The translations under genes were made by a program, and so were the position numbers. From Microbacterium sp. No. 7 (lineage in GTDB: Bacteria; Actinomycetota; Actinomycetes; Actinomycetales; Microbacteriaceae), in the NCBI RefSeq assembly GCF_001314225.1, contig NZ_CP012697.1, positions 4,402,001 to 4,466,000 of the forward strand: a stretch of 64,000 nt of DNA, given 5' to 3'. Positions 25,196 through 33,655 of this stretch are shown in pieces. Positions within the stretch are counted from its first letter, which is position 1; each line of letters begins with the position of its first letter. The notes beneath the pieces are model-generated. The model was not told the DNA's origin. It saw nothing but the letters and a program-made list of their open reading frames with translations, and did not search any database.

Positions 25196-25196
<1 letters not shown>
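24315..25196 (-). CDS. ABC transporter permease, SsuC/TauC-type
   Basis: A 293-residue integral membrane protein. A Pro/Ala-rich cytoplasmic leader of about 45 residues precedes six hydrophobic segments. The permease EAA-type loop appears as VDRGMRELFQLQKASRWIVLSKLELPAALPSMFLGMR (positions about 180-220), the contact site for the ATPase. The fold belongs to the BPD_transp_1 class used by nitrate, sulfonate and thiamine-pyrimidine importers. It overlaps the ATPase stop by one base and precedes the binding protein by 50 bases. Confidence 0.92.
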
Positions 25197-25971
<775 letters not shown>

Positions 25972-25975
<4 letters not shown>

Positions 25976-27234
25976 GCGAGAACCCGATCTGTCGGGGCGG
26001 GTGCGGGCGCGGCGACGCTGACGGTGCAGACCGTCGAGGCGACGAGGCGCCCGCGATGGATGACGTGGCGGCTCGGGTCGGCCGTCGCCGCGACGTCGTG
26101 GAGGGAGCTGCCGCGCACGGCGAGCAGCTCGGCGCGACCGCCCACGACGGGGCCGGCCGCGGGCAGCCGCATGACGTCGCGGGCGCCCGTGCTGACGAGC
26201 CGATAGGCCTCGTCGACGGTCGTGTGCGCCGCGGTGACGAGCAGCGACACCGTCTCGAACGGGTCGCAGCGGCCGAGCGGGTTGAACGGGTCGCGCACGT
26301 TGTCGGCGCCCGCGCCCAGCCGTGCGCCCGCGTCGAGCAGCGCGCGCACGGCGGTGAGCCCGCGGGGCGTGGAGACGGGGTGCCCCCAGCCCTGCAGGTA
26401 GAGGTTCGTGATCGGCAGGGTGATGATGCCGAGATCGGCCGCGAGAACGTCGGAGATCGCGGCATCCCGCTCCTCCGCGGGCAGCGTGCCCAGGCGCACG
26501 CAGTGGCCCGCCGAGGCCGTCATGCCCGACCGGCCGGCGCGCGGCCAGCCGGCGACGCGGCGTGCGAAGACGGGCAGCGTGAGGGCGCCGCCGAGCGACT
26601 CGTCGGTGTGCAGGTCGATGCTCGCGCCGCGGCGCTCGGCGAGCGTGAGCAGCCGGTCGAGCTCGACGAAGGGGTCGGATGCCAGGTGCGGCACGCCGCC
26701 GACGAGGTCGACGCCGAGGTCGAGGGCGGCCTCGAACACGGCCGTGTCGATCTGGTCGTCGGCGAGCGCGACGAGCTCGATGTCCATGAGGCCCGTGAGG
26801 CGCTCGCGCACCTGCAGCAGCGCCTCGACGCCCCGCAGCGGCTCGTCTCCGCGCAGCAGGTCGACGTGCGAGCGGATGGCGGTGAAGCCCTTCGCGAGCA
26901 TCTCCAGGGCGGTCTGCTCGGCGCGCGCCGCGATCGACGCGACCGTCTCGGTCGCCGAGAACGCCCGGAACTGCTGGATCGCCGTGACGAGGTCGCCGAA
27001 CGGCGGGTTCGCGAGCTCCCACGTGCGCGACTTGTCGAGGTGCGCGTGCGGCTCGGCGGCCGCCGGCAGCAGCACGTGGCCGTGGAGGTCGAGCTCGTTC
27101 GCGCCGGGCGCGGCGGTGCCCGCGGCGACCACGCCCGCCACCGTCTCGCCGTCGAGCACGACGTCGACGATCCGCCCGTCGGCGAGCGTCGCGCCGCGCA
27201 GGACGTCGAGCTGCTGCGAGAGCGGAAGGGACAC
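25972..27234 (-). CDS. codA: Cytosine deaminase (CodA)-like amidohydrolase
   Basis: A 420-residue TIM-barrel hydrolase. All metal and catalytic residues of the CodA group are seen: strand-1 PAAAEPHAHLDK (HxH), GFTAIRSHVDL, strand-5 SIDLHTDES, strand-6 SAGHCVRLG, and strand-8 RLGAGADNVRDPF (Asp). CodA converts cytosine to uracil; relatives deaminate isoguanine, creatinine or other cyclic amidines. GTG 27234 is chosen because TAGGAG stands six bases upstream; the long upstream extension is not conserved-looking. It leads the operon with ABC importer, binding protein and SDR, so the imported compound is likely its substrate or gives rise to it. Confidence 0.85.
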
Positions 27235-27311
27235 GGGAACTCCTAGATTTCTCTGCCGCGATCGGGTGTGTTCGCGGTGCGGCGTCGTCGGTGACGGGCC
27301 GATGTCAGCGA

Positions 27312-27323
27312 CGGTACGTACCG
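27312..27323. promoter_or_regulatory. Perfect palindrome in divergent promoter region
   Basis: CGGTACGTACCG is a perfect 12-base palindrome placed between the divergent CodA-like gene (start 27234) and reductase gene (start 27423). It is well placed to bind a dimeric regulator of both. Which one cannot be told. Confidence 0.4.
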
Positions 27324-27422
27324 CCTGTTTCGGCCGCGTAACACGTTCGTTTCTGTCTGTCCGGACCGCGGTTCGGGGCGCGGATGCTGTGGTGAGGTGG
27401 TGTCGGAAGAAAGGCAGCATCC

Positions 27423-28463
27423 ATGAGTTCACCGCCCACGGGAGACGTGCGGGTCGAGGTCGTCGGCCGCGACGACGCGGCGGCCGGCGTCGTGCAGGTC
27501 ACGCTCGCGCGCCCCGACCGCACGCCGCTTCCGGGCTGGCAGCCCGGTGCCCACATCGACCTGTTCCTGCCGACGGGCGACATCCGCCAGTACTCGCTGT
27601 GCTCCGACCCCGCCGACCCGCGAACGTGGCGCATCGCGGTGCTGCGCGAGCCCGAGGGACGCGGCGGCTCGCGCTTCATCGCCGACGAGCTGCGCGTCGG
27701 CGACGCTCTCACGGCGGCCGGACCGCGCTCGCACTTCGCCTTCGACGCCGGGGCGACGTCGAAGGCCGTGCTCATCGCGGGCGGCATCGGCATCACGCCG
27801 ATCCTCGCGATGGCGCGCGCCGCGGCCGAGGCCGGGCGCGACTACGAGCTGCACTACGCGGGACGCGCGGGACGCATGGCCTTCGTCGACGAGCTGCGCG
27901 AGCGGCACGGCGACCGGCTCGTGCTGCATGTCTCCGACGAGGGCACGCGCCTCGACGTGGCGGCGGTCGTCGCGGAGGCGGCGGGCGCGGGTGCGGTCGC
28001 CGAGGCGGCGGGCGGTGCGGGGGTCGCGGAGGCGGCGGGCGGTGCGGGTGCGGGCGGCGCGGGGGTCGCGGCGGAGCTGGTGTGCTGCGGGCCCACGCGC
28101 CTGATCGACGCCGTCACCGTGGAGGCGGGGCGCCACGGCGTCCCCCTGTCGGTCGAGCACTTCGAGCCGGCCGAGCTCACGGCGCCCGTGTGGGATCAGG
28201 CGTTCGAGGTCGAGCTCGCGATGTCGGGCATGACGATCGAGGTCGCCCCCGGCCAGTCGGTGCTGCAGGCGATCGAGGACGCGGGCGTGCTCGTGCTGTC
28301 GAGCTGCACCGAGGGCACCTGCGGCACGTGCGAGACGCCCGTGCTGGAGGGCGAGGTCGACCACCGCGACTCGATCCTGAGCGCCGCGCAGCGCTCCCGC
28401 AACGACACCATGTTCGTCTGCGTCTCCCGCGCCGCCTGCCCCCGCCTCGTCCTCGACCTGTAG
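27423..28463 (+). CDS. PDR/VanB-type oxidoreductase (phthalate dioxygenase reductase family)
   Basis: A 346-residue flavin and iron-sulfur reductase that passes electrons from NAD(P)H to an oxygenase. FMN domain: GWQPGAHIDLFLPTGDIRQYSLCSDP (residues 38-63, with RxYS-type motif RQYS). NAD domain: AVLIAGGIGITPILAMARA. C-terminal plant-type ferredoxin: SSCTEGTCGTCETPVLEG plus VCVSRAAC. Residues about 180-217 are Ala/Gly-rich and are encoded by a 27-base tandem repeat (27969-28075), apparently expanded inside the NAD domain. I see no Rieske oxygenase in the window, so its partner is elsewhere or is unconventional. Confidence 0.9.
   Translation: MSSPPTGDVRVEVVGRDDAAAGVVQVTLARPDRTPLPGWQPGAHIDLFLPTGDIRQYSLCSDPADPRTWRIAVLREPEGRGGSRFIADELRVGDALTAAGPRSHFAFDAGATSKAVLIAGGIGITPILAMARAAAEAGRDYELHYAGRAGRMAFVDELRERHGDRLVLHVSDEGTRLDVAAVVAEAAGAGAVAEAAGGAGVAEAAGGAGAGGAGVAAELVCCGPTRLIDAVTVEAGRHGVPLSVEHFEPAELTAPVWDQAFEVELAMSGMTIEVAPGQSVLQAIEDAGVLVLSSCTEGTCGTCETPVLEGEVDHRDSILSAAQRSRNDTMFVCVSRAACPRLVLDL
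27969..28075 (+). repeat. 27-bp in-frame tandem repeat inside the reductase gene
   Basis: Units starting GTCGCGGAGGCGGCGGGCG at 27969, 27996 and 28023, the third extended. Each encodes VAEAAGGAG-like residues. Confidence 0.8.
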
Positions 28464-28469
28464 CCGATT

Positions 28470-29040
28470 CCCCCGCTGGTCGGGTGACCGCGGCGGAGCC
28501 GTGAGCGTATCGAGACCCGTGTAACGGACCGCGGCAAGGGTTTCGATACGCGCGCTGACGCGCGCTACTCAACCAGCGGGACCACACGCCCACCCGCCCC
28601 ACCCCTGCCGGCCGAGTACCCGCGGCACAGCCGCACCCCACCCCGCTGGTCGAGTGCCCGCGGCGCAGCCGCGGGCGTATCGAGACCCATGTAACGGACC
28701 GCGGCAAGGGTTTCGATACGCGCGCTGACGCGCGCTACTCAACCAGCGGGACCACACGCCCGCCTACCCCACCCCGCCGATCGAGCGCCCGCGGCGCAGC
28801 CCGCCCCTACCCCCGCTGGTCGAGTGCCCGCGGCGCAGCCGCGGGCGTATCGAGACCCATGTAACGGACCGCGGCAAGGGTTTCGATACGCGCGCTGACG
28901 CGCGCTACTCAACCAGCGGGACCACACGCCCACCCGCCCCACCCCGCCAATCGAGCACCCGCGGCGCAGCGCCGCCCCCACCCCGCTGGTCGAGTGCCCG
29001 CGGCACAGCCGCGGGCGTATCGAGACCCGTGTCACGGACC
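28470..29040. repeat. REP-like repeat family D, copies 3-6
   Basis: Three complete units (28470-28579, 28641-28749, 28811-28919) and one left half (28981-29040) fill the 593-base gap between the reductase and the hydroxyacid dehydrogenase. Copies 4 and 5 are nearly identical (CCCGCTGGTCGAGTGCCCGC start, GTAACGGACCGCGGCAAGGG middle, CTCAACCAGCGGG end). Linkers such as ACCACACGCCC also recur, so larger segments were duplicated in tandem. No gene is seen. Confidence 0.92.
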
Positions 29041-29056
29041 CGGTACCCTCGACCGC

Positions 29057-29974
29057 ATGAGCGATCTCGTGGTGACGGTTCCCACTCCGCAGCTGGCCGA
29101 CGACGTCGGCGCGATCGACGGAGCCGAGGTGGTGGTCTGGCCGATGGATGCCGCGAGCCCGCGCCCGCGCGTCGACCTGGTCGTGCTCCCGTACCTCACC
29201 CAGGGCCGCGCGCTGCCGCAGCTCGCGACGGTCGAGGCCGGGCTCGTGCAGAGCCAGGCGATCGGCTTCGACGGCGTCGCCGAGCGGCTGCCCGCCGGCG
29301 TCGTGTACGCCAACGCCGCGAGCGTGCACGAGACGTCGACGGCCGAGCTCGCGCTCGCGCTGACCCTGGCATCCCAGCGCCGGCTGCCGGCGTTCGTGCG
29401 CGCGCAGCAGCGCGGCGCGTGGGAGTTCACGTTCACCGAGAGCCTCGCCGACCGGCGCGTGCTGCTGCTCGGCTACGGCGGCGTCGGCAAGGCCGTCGCT
29501 GCGCGCCTCGCCGGCTTCGAGGTCGAGCTCACCGCGGTCGCCTCGCGTGCGCGGGACGAGGACGGCATCCACGTGCACGGCATCGACGAGCTGCCCGCGC
29601 TGCTGCCCGGCGCCGAGATCGTGATCGTGACACTGCCGGCGAACGACGCGACGCGGCATCTCGTCGACGACGCGTTCCTCGCGGCGCTCCCCGACGGCGC
29701 GCTCGTGGTCAACGTCGGCCGAGGCCCGCTCGTCGACACCGACGCGCTCGTCGCGCACGTACGGCAGGGCCGCGTGCGCGCCGCGCTCGACGTCACCGAT
29801 CCCGAGCCGCTGCCCGCGGACCATCCGCTGTGGTCGCTCGACGGCGTGCTCATCTCGCCGCACGTCGGCGGCGCGTCGGCGGCGATGCAGCCCCGCGTCG
29901 CCCGCCTCGTGCGCCGCCAGATCGAGCACCTCCTCGCCGGCGAGGAACCCGAGAACGTGGTGCTGCGCACCTGA
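29057..29974 (+). CDS. D-isomer-specific 2-hydroxyacid dehydrogenase
   Basis: A 305-residue NAD(P)-dependent dehydrogenase. The cofactor domain has VLLLGYGGVGKAVAARLAGF (GxGxxG near residue 140). The catalytic residues are visible: NVGRGPLVDTDALVAHV, LDVTDPEPLPADHPLW (Glu) and SPHVGG (His, near residue 275). The RGP Arg side is typical for glyoxylate/hydroxypyruvate or phosphoglycerate-type enzymes. Reduction of glyoxylate from ureide breakdown is conceivable but not shown. ATG 29057 directly follows the half repeat copy; the ribosome site is poor. Confidence 0.88.
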   Translation: MSDLVVTVPTPQLADDVGAIDGAEVVVWPMDAASPRPRVDLVVLPYLTQGRALPQLATVEAGLVQSQAIGFDGVAERLPAGVVYANAASVHETSTAELALALTLASQRRLPAFVRAQQRGAWEFTFTESLADRRVLLLGYGGVGKAVAARLAGFEVELTAVASRARDEDGIHVHGIDELPALLPGAEIVIVTLPANDATRHLVDDAFLAALPDGALVVNVGRGPLVDTDALVAHVRQGRVRAALDVTDPEPLPADHPLWSLDGVLISPHVGGASAAMQPRVARLVRRQIEHLLAGEEPENVVLRT

Positions 29975-29978
29975 GCGC

Positions 29979-30445
29979 CCCCGCTGGTCGATACGCCTGA
30001 GGGCCGTGGGAGGGGTTTCGATACGCGCGCTGCGCGCGCTACTCAACCAGCGGAGCCACACGCCCGCCCCACCCCACCCCCGCTGATCGAATGCCCGCGG
30101 CGGAGCGGCGGGCGTATCGAGATCCATGTCACGGACCGTGGGAGGGGTTTCGATACGCGCGCTGACGCGCGCTGCTCAACCAGCGGGACCACACGCCCGC
30201 CGCACCCCACTCCCGCTGATCGAGTGCCCGCGGCGCAGCCGCGGGCGTATCGAGACCCATGTCACGGACCGCGGCAAGGGTTTCGATACGCGCGCTGCGC
30301 GCGCTACTCAACCAGCGGAGCCACACGCCCGCCCCGCCCCACCCCCGCTGATCGAGTGCCCGCGGCGGAGCCGCGGGCGTATCGAGATCCCTCCCACGGG
30401 CCGATACGCGGGTTTCGATACGGCACCGCCTCCTCACCTGGCGGG
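29979..30445. repeat. REP-like repeat family D, copies 7-10
   Basis: One short unit (29979-30053), two full units (30078-30187, 30212-30318) and a degenerate last one (30343-30445, ending CACCTGGCGGGG) fill the 488-base gap between convergent genes. Copy 9 differs from copy 4 by only a few bases plus a shortened right palindrome (GCGCGCTGCGCGCGC). Confidence 0.9.
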
Positions 30446-30462
30446 GTGAGGAGCGGGCGCAA

Positions 30463-30939
30463 TCAGGGGGCGTGGTCGCGGCCGGCGAGCTGGTCGAGGG
30501 CGTGGTCGAGGATGCCGTCGAGCACGGCGAGCCCATCGCGCACGCCGCCGGGCGAGCCGGGCAGGTTGACGACGAGCGTCGTGCCCGCGACACCGGCGAC
30601 GCCGCGGCTCAGCAGCGCGAGCGGGGTGTGCTCGGCGCCGCGGCGGCGCAGCTCCTCGGCGATGCCGGGGACCTCGCGGTCGAGCACGGCCCGCGTCTGC
30701 TCGGGCGTGCGGTCGGTCGGCGAGAGCCCCGTGCCGCCCGTCGTGAGCACCATCCGGCATCCGTCGTCCACCGCCGCGCGCAGCGCCGCGCCGACCGGAT
30801 CGCCGTCGGGCACGACGACGACGCGCGCCGCCCACCCCCGCTCGGCCAGCCACGCCGCGATCACGGGACCCGTGCGGTCCTCCCGCTCCCCCGCCGCCGC
30901 TCGCGTCGACGCCACGATCACCGCCGCTGTACCCGTCAC
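30463..30939 (-). CDS. MoaB/Mog family molybdenum cofactor biosynthesis protein
   Basis: A 158-residue molybdopterin-binding (MPT) domain protein. The hallmark TTGGTGLSPTDRTPEQTRAV (residues about 70-90) and VNLPGSPGGVRDGL near 125 match MoaB/Mog, which adenylates molybdopterin before molybdenum insertion. GTG 30939 is chosen after AGGATGGGGG; the longer frame runs into repeat family B. It would serve the xanthine dehydrogenase encoded at 5962-9572, together with the MocA and XdhC proteins. Confidence 0.88.
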   Translation of the reverse strand: MTGTAAVIVASTRAAAGEREDRTGPVIAAWLAERGWAARVVVVPDGDPVGAALRAAVDDGCRMVLTTGGTGLSPTDRTPEQTRAVLDREVPGIAEELRRRGAEHTPLALLSRGVAGVAGTTLVVNLPGSPGGVRDGLAVLDGILDHALDQLAGRDHAP

Positions 30940-30970
30940 ACCCCCATCCTGCCCTGGTGCCCCCTTCCCT

Positions 30971-31040
30971 GCCGAGATGGTGGGTTTCTCGCCGAGACGG
31001 TGCCTACCACCCCGGCGAGAAACCCACCATCTCGCCGGGG
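30971..31040. repeat. Repeat family B, copy 3
   Basis: GCCGAGATGGTGGGTTTCTC at 30971 faces GAGAAACCCACCATCTCGCC at 31017; the two form a nearly perfect 20-base stem around a 25-base centre. Confidence 0.9.
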
Positions 31041-31060
31041 GTGAGGGGCGGTGCGAAGAA

Positions 31061-31119
31061 CCCAACCGCGGCATCGTGCGGGTGCGCCGCACACCGGAGC
31101 GCACTTTGCCGCGGTCGAA
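31061..31119. repeat. 59-bp palindromic repeat family A, copy 4
   Basis: It begins CCCAACCGCGG and ends CCGCGGTCGAA. It is one of a tandem pair with copy 5, just upstream of the MoaB/Mog gene. Confidence 0.88.
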
Positions 31120-31134
31120 GAAGCACTCCTGACC

Positions 31135-31193
31135 TTCAACCGCGGTGAACTGCGGGTGTTCCCCGCGCCGACCCGCGATGTGCCGCGGTTGGG
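31135..31193. repeat. 59-bp palindromic repeat family A, copy 5
   Basis: It begins TTCAACCGCGG and ends CCGCGGTTGGG. The right arm is slightly decayed. Confidence 0.88.
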
Positions 31194-31233
31194 TGGGGCG
31201 GGGCAGGCCAGCGCGGCGCCACGGCAGCGCGGG

Positions 31234-32610
31234 TCAGTGCGGGTAGCCGCGGCGGGCGACGAGCTCGGGCAGCTCGTGCACGCGGGCCGACGCCTCGGCG
31301 GCGAGGGGGTTGAGCGAGACGCCCCCGGCATCCACGAGCTCACCGCCCACGTACACGCGCTTCAGGTTGCGGGGGCTCATCGCGAGCACATACGACCGCA
31401 CCGGATGCCACAGCGGCCCGACGTCCGGCGACAGCGGATCGACCACGACGAAGTCAGCGAGCTTGCCGACCTCCAGCGAGCCCACGCGGTCGTCGACCCC
31501 GAGGATCTCCGCGCCGCCGAGCGTGTGCAGCCGCAGCATGAGCTCGGGCATCATCGACAGCGGGTCCTTCGTGCGCGCCCGCTGCATGTAGATGCCCATG
31601 CGCATGTTCTGCCACGGGTCGGACACGTCGGTGCACGCCTGGTCGTCGAGCCCCACGCCGACGCGCATGCCCATCTCCAGCATCTCGGGCACGAGCGCGA
31701 CGCCCGACGCGAGCCGGCCGTTCGACGCCGGCTGCCACGACATCGACGCGCCGCCCGCGACGGCCTCGGCGATGATCTCCGGCGTCGTCTGGATGAAGTG
31801 GCCGAACATCAGGCCGAGGCCCAGCGCCCCAGCATCCCGGTACAGCGCGAACTTGGCCTGCTGCACGTCGATCGCCTCGGGCGACTCCAGGAAGTGCGCC
31901 TGGTTCGTCACGCCGAACCGGCGCATCGCCTCGACCTCCAGCTCGGCCGCCTCCGGCCGCGGCGACCACTGCACCTGCCCCATGATCGAGCAGCCGAGCG
32001 CGCGGTCGGGGTCCATGCGGCGGGTGTGCGCGACCGACGCGCCGAACCGGTCGAAGATCTCGTCGTCGCCGCCGACCGTGACGTCCATCCCGATGGAATC
32101 GACGAAGCGGATGCCGGAGTCGCGGCATCCGTCGGCCTGGCGCGTGTGGTAGTCGAGGTCGCGGATGCCGGCCGTGCCGGTGCGCCTGCCGTCGACCATC
32201 GGCTCCCACGCCTGCAGCGGGTCGGTGAAGTTGTAGGCGGTCGTCACGCCGTTCGAGAGGAAGTCGAGGCATCCGTGCAGCGTCGACCAGTACAGCTGCT
32301 CGGCGCTCATGTGCGCCGTCGTGCCGAGCATCGCGTCGCACCAGCCGTAGAGGGTGTCGGCGACGCCGAGGCCGCGCAGGCCGCTCGTGAACAGGTGCGA
32401 ATGGCTCGACACGAAGCCGGGGGCGACGAACGCACGCTCGACGTCGAGGGTCTCGTCGACCGCCGCCCGGTGCGCCGCGGGGGGCTCGCCCGAGCCGATC
32501 GCGGCGATGCGGCCGTTCTCGACCAGCATCCACCCGTCGTCGATGTAGCCGGGGTCGTCGGTTCCGGCGGGGACCGTGATGAGGCGCGCGTGCGTGACGA
32601 GGAGTGACAT
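31234..32610 (-). CDS. Amidohydrolase, cytosine/8-oxoguanine deaminase group
   Basis: A 458-residue TIM-barrel amidohydrolase. Unlike the enzyme at 16148, its metal site is complete: strand-1 PGFVSSHSHLFTS (HxH), strand-5 VTNQAHFLES, strand-6 LMFGHFIQT, strand-8 RVGVGLDDQACTD. The C-terminal composite domain (GSLEVGKLADFVVVD) is typical of the cytosine deaminase, atrazine chlorohydrolase and guanine deaminase group. The reaction is probably hydrolytic deamination of a purine, pyrimidine or triazine-like ring. ATG 32610 is preceded by GACGAGGAGTG. Confidence 0.85.
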   Translation of the reverse strand: MSLLVTHARLITVPAGTDDPGYIDDGWMLVENGRIAAIGSGEPPAAHRAAVDETLDVERAFVAPGFVSSHSHLFTSGLRGLGVADTLYGWCDAMLGTTAHMSAEQLYWSTLHGCLDFLSNGVTTAYNFTDPLQAWEPMVDGRRTGTAGIRDLDYHTRQADGCRDSGIRFVDSIGMDVTVGGDDEIFDRFGASVAHTRRMDPDRALGCSIMGQVQWSPRPEAAELEVEAMRRFGVTNQAHFLESPEAIDVQQAKFALYRDAGALGLGLMFGHFIQTTPEIIAEAVAGGASMSWQPASNGRLASGVALVPEMLEMGMRVGVGLDDQACTDVSDPWQNMRMGIYMQRARTKDPLSMMPELMLRLHTLGGAEILGVDDRVGSLEVGKLADFVVVDPLSPDVGPLWHPVRSYVLAMSPRNLKRVYVGGELVDAGGVSLNPLAAEASARVHELPELVARRGYPH

Positions 32611-32686
32611 GCGTGCACGCTACGGGCGGGATGTTTCCGGGGCGTGTCGAGGGCGAAACCGGGCGGGGCTTCGGCGCCGGCCCGGT

Positions 32687-32767
32687 CCGAACTCCTCCGA
32701 TCTGTCGCGCAACCCCGCCGAGTAGGCCTCTCTCACCCGCTGCGCCGCCGGATCGGAGGAGTTCGGG
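32687..32767. repeat. Inverted repeat family E, copy 2
   Basis: It starts CCGAACTCCTCCGATC and ends GGATCGGAGGAGTTCGG around a 47-base centre, between divergent genes. So this family is not only a terminator. Confidence 0.85.
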
Positions 32768-32852
32768 CGCCGACGCCCGGCCGCCACACCCCGTGACGTC
32801 TCCGAAACACGCCACTTTGCGAGCGGAAACACGCCGCGCCTAGCGTGGGCGC

Positions 32853-33452
32853 ATGAACACCGTCACCGTCTTCTGCGGATCGTCGCCCGGATACGACCCC
32901 GTCTACGTGGAGGCCGCCTCCGCCGTGGGCGAGGCGATCGGCCGCGCGGGCATGGGCCTCGTCTACGGCGGCGGGCACGTCGGCCTGATGGGCACAGTGG
33001 CGGATGCCGCGCTGCGCGCCGGCGCGCACGTGACGGGCGTGATCCCGCGCGCGCTGCAGGCGCGCGAGGCGGTCAACGAGGCCGTGAGCGAGCTGATCGT
33101 CGTCGACTCGATGCACGAGCGCAAGACGATCATGGCCGACCGGGCCGACGCGTTCCTCGCGCTGCCCGGCGGCCCCGGCACGCTGGAGGAGCTCACCGAG
33201 CAGTGGACGTGGGCGCAGCTCGGCATCCACGAGAAGCCCGTCGGCCTGCTCAACGTCGACGGATACTTCGACCCCCTGCTCGCGTTCGTCGCGAACATGC
33301 GCGACCGGGGCTTCACGCACCCCCGCTACACCGACATGCTCGTCGTCGCGACCGATCCGGTCGAGGCCCTGGCGCGGCTGCGCGACTACGTCCCGCCGGA
33401 GCGCACCGCCGCGTCGCCGGGCGCGGAGCTCACGGCGCGCCTGCGGCCGTAG
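32853..33452 (+). CDS. LOG family protein (nucleoside 5'-monophosphate phosphoribohydrolase)
   Basis: A 199-residue Rossmann-like hydrolase. It has VFCGSSPGYDPVY at the start, LVYGGGHVGLMGTVADAAL, and the family signature LPGGPGTLEELTEQWTW (PGGxGTxxE) at about residues 108-124. LOG enzymes release the free base from N6-modified AMP (cytokinin activation); bacterial members also act on AMP and related nucleotides. Release of purine base would connect it to the neighbouring purine genes. Confidence 0.9.
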   Translation: MNTVTVFCGSSPGYDPVYVEAASAVGEAIGRAGMGLVYGGGHVGLMGTVADAALRAGAHVTGVIPRALQAREAVNEAVSELIVVDSMHERKTIMADRADAFLALPGGPGTLEELTEQWTWAQLGIHEKPVGLLNVDGYFDPLLAFVANMRDRGFTHPRYTDMLVVATDPVEALARLRDYVPPERTAASPGAELTARLRP

Positions 33453-33472
33453 GCGCAGAGGGCTTCGGCGGC

Positions 33473-33531
33473 TCCAACCGCGGCACATTGTGGGTATCGC
33501 AGGCTGGGCATCGCACTTCGCCGCGGTCGAA
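33473..33531. repeat. 59-bp palindromic repeat family A, copy 6
   Basis: It begins TCCAACCGCGG and ends CCGCGGTCGAA, between convergent genes. Confidence 0.88.
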
Positions 33532-33560
33532 CGAGGGGCCCCACGCCCCTCGCTCGGGTG

Positions 33561-33620
33561 TTCGACCGCGGCGAAGTGCGGGTGCCACCACCCCGCTACA
33601 CTCACTTTGCCGCGGTTGAA
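33561..33620. repeat. Palindromic repeat family A, copy 7
   Basis: It begins TTCGACCGCGG and ends CCGCGGTTGAA; 60 bases, one longer than the others. Forms a pair with copy 6. Confidence 0.88.
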
Positions 33621-33655
33621 GGGCGGGGCCGGGGTGAGGAACACCGGGTACCGGG

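Noticed and set aside
30940..31104. N-terminal extension of the MoaB/Mog protein
   Set aside because: It also reads through repeats B and A; the domain begins right after GTG 30939.
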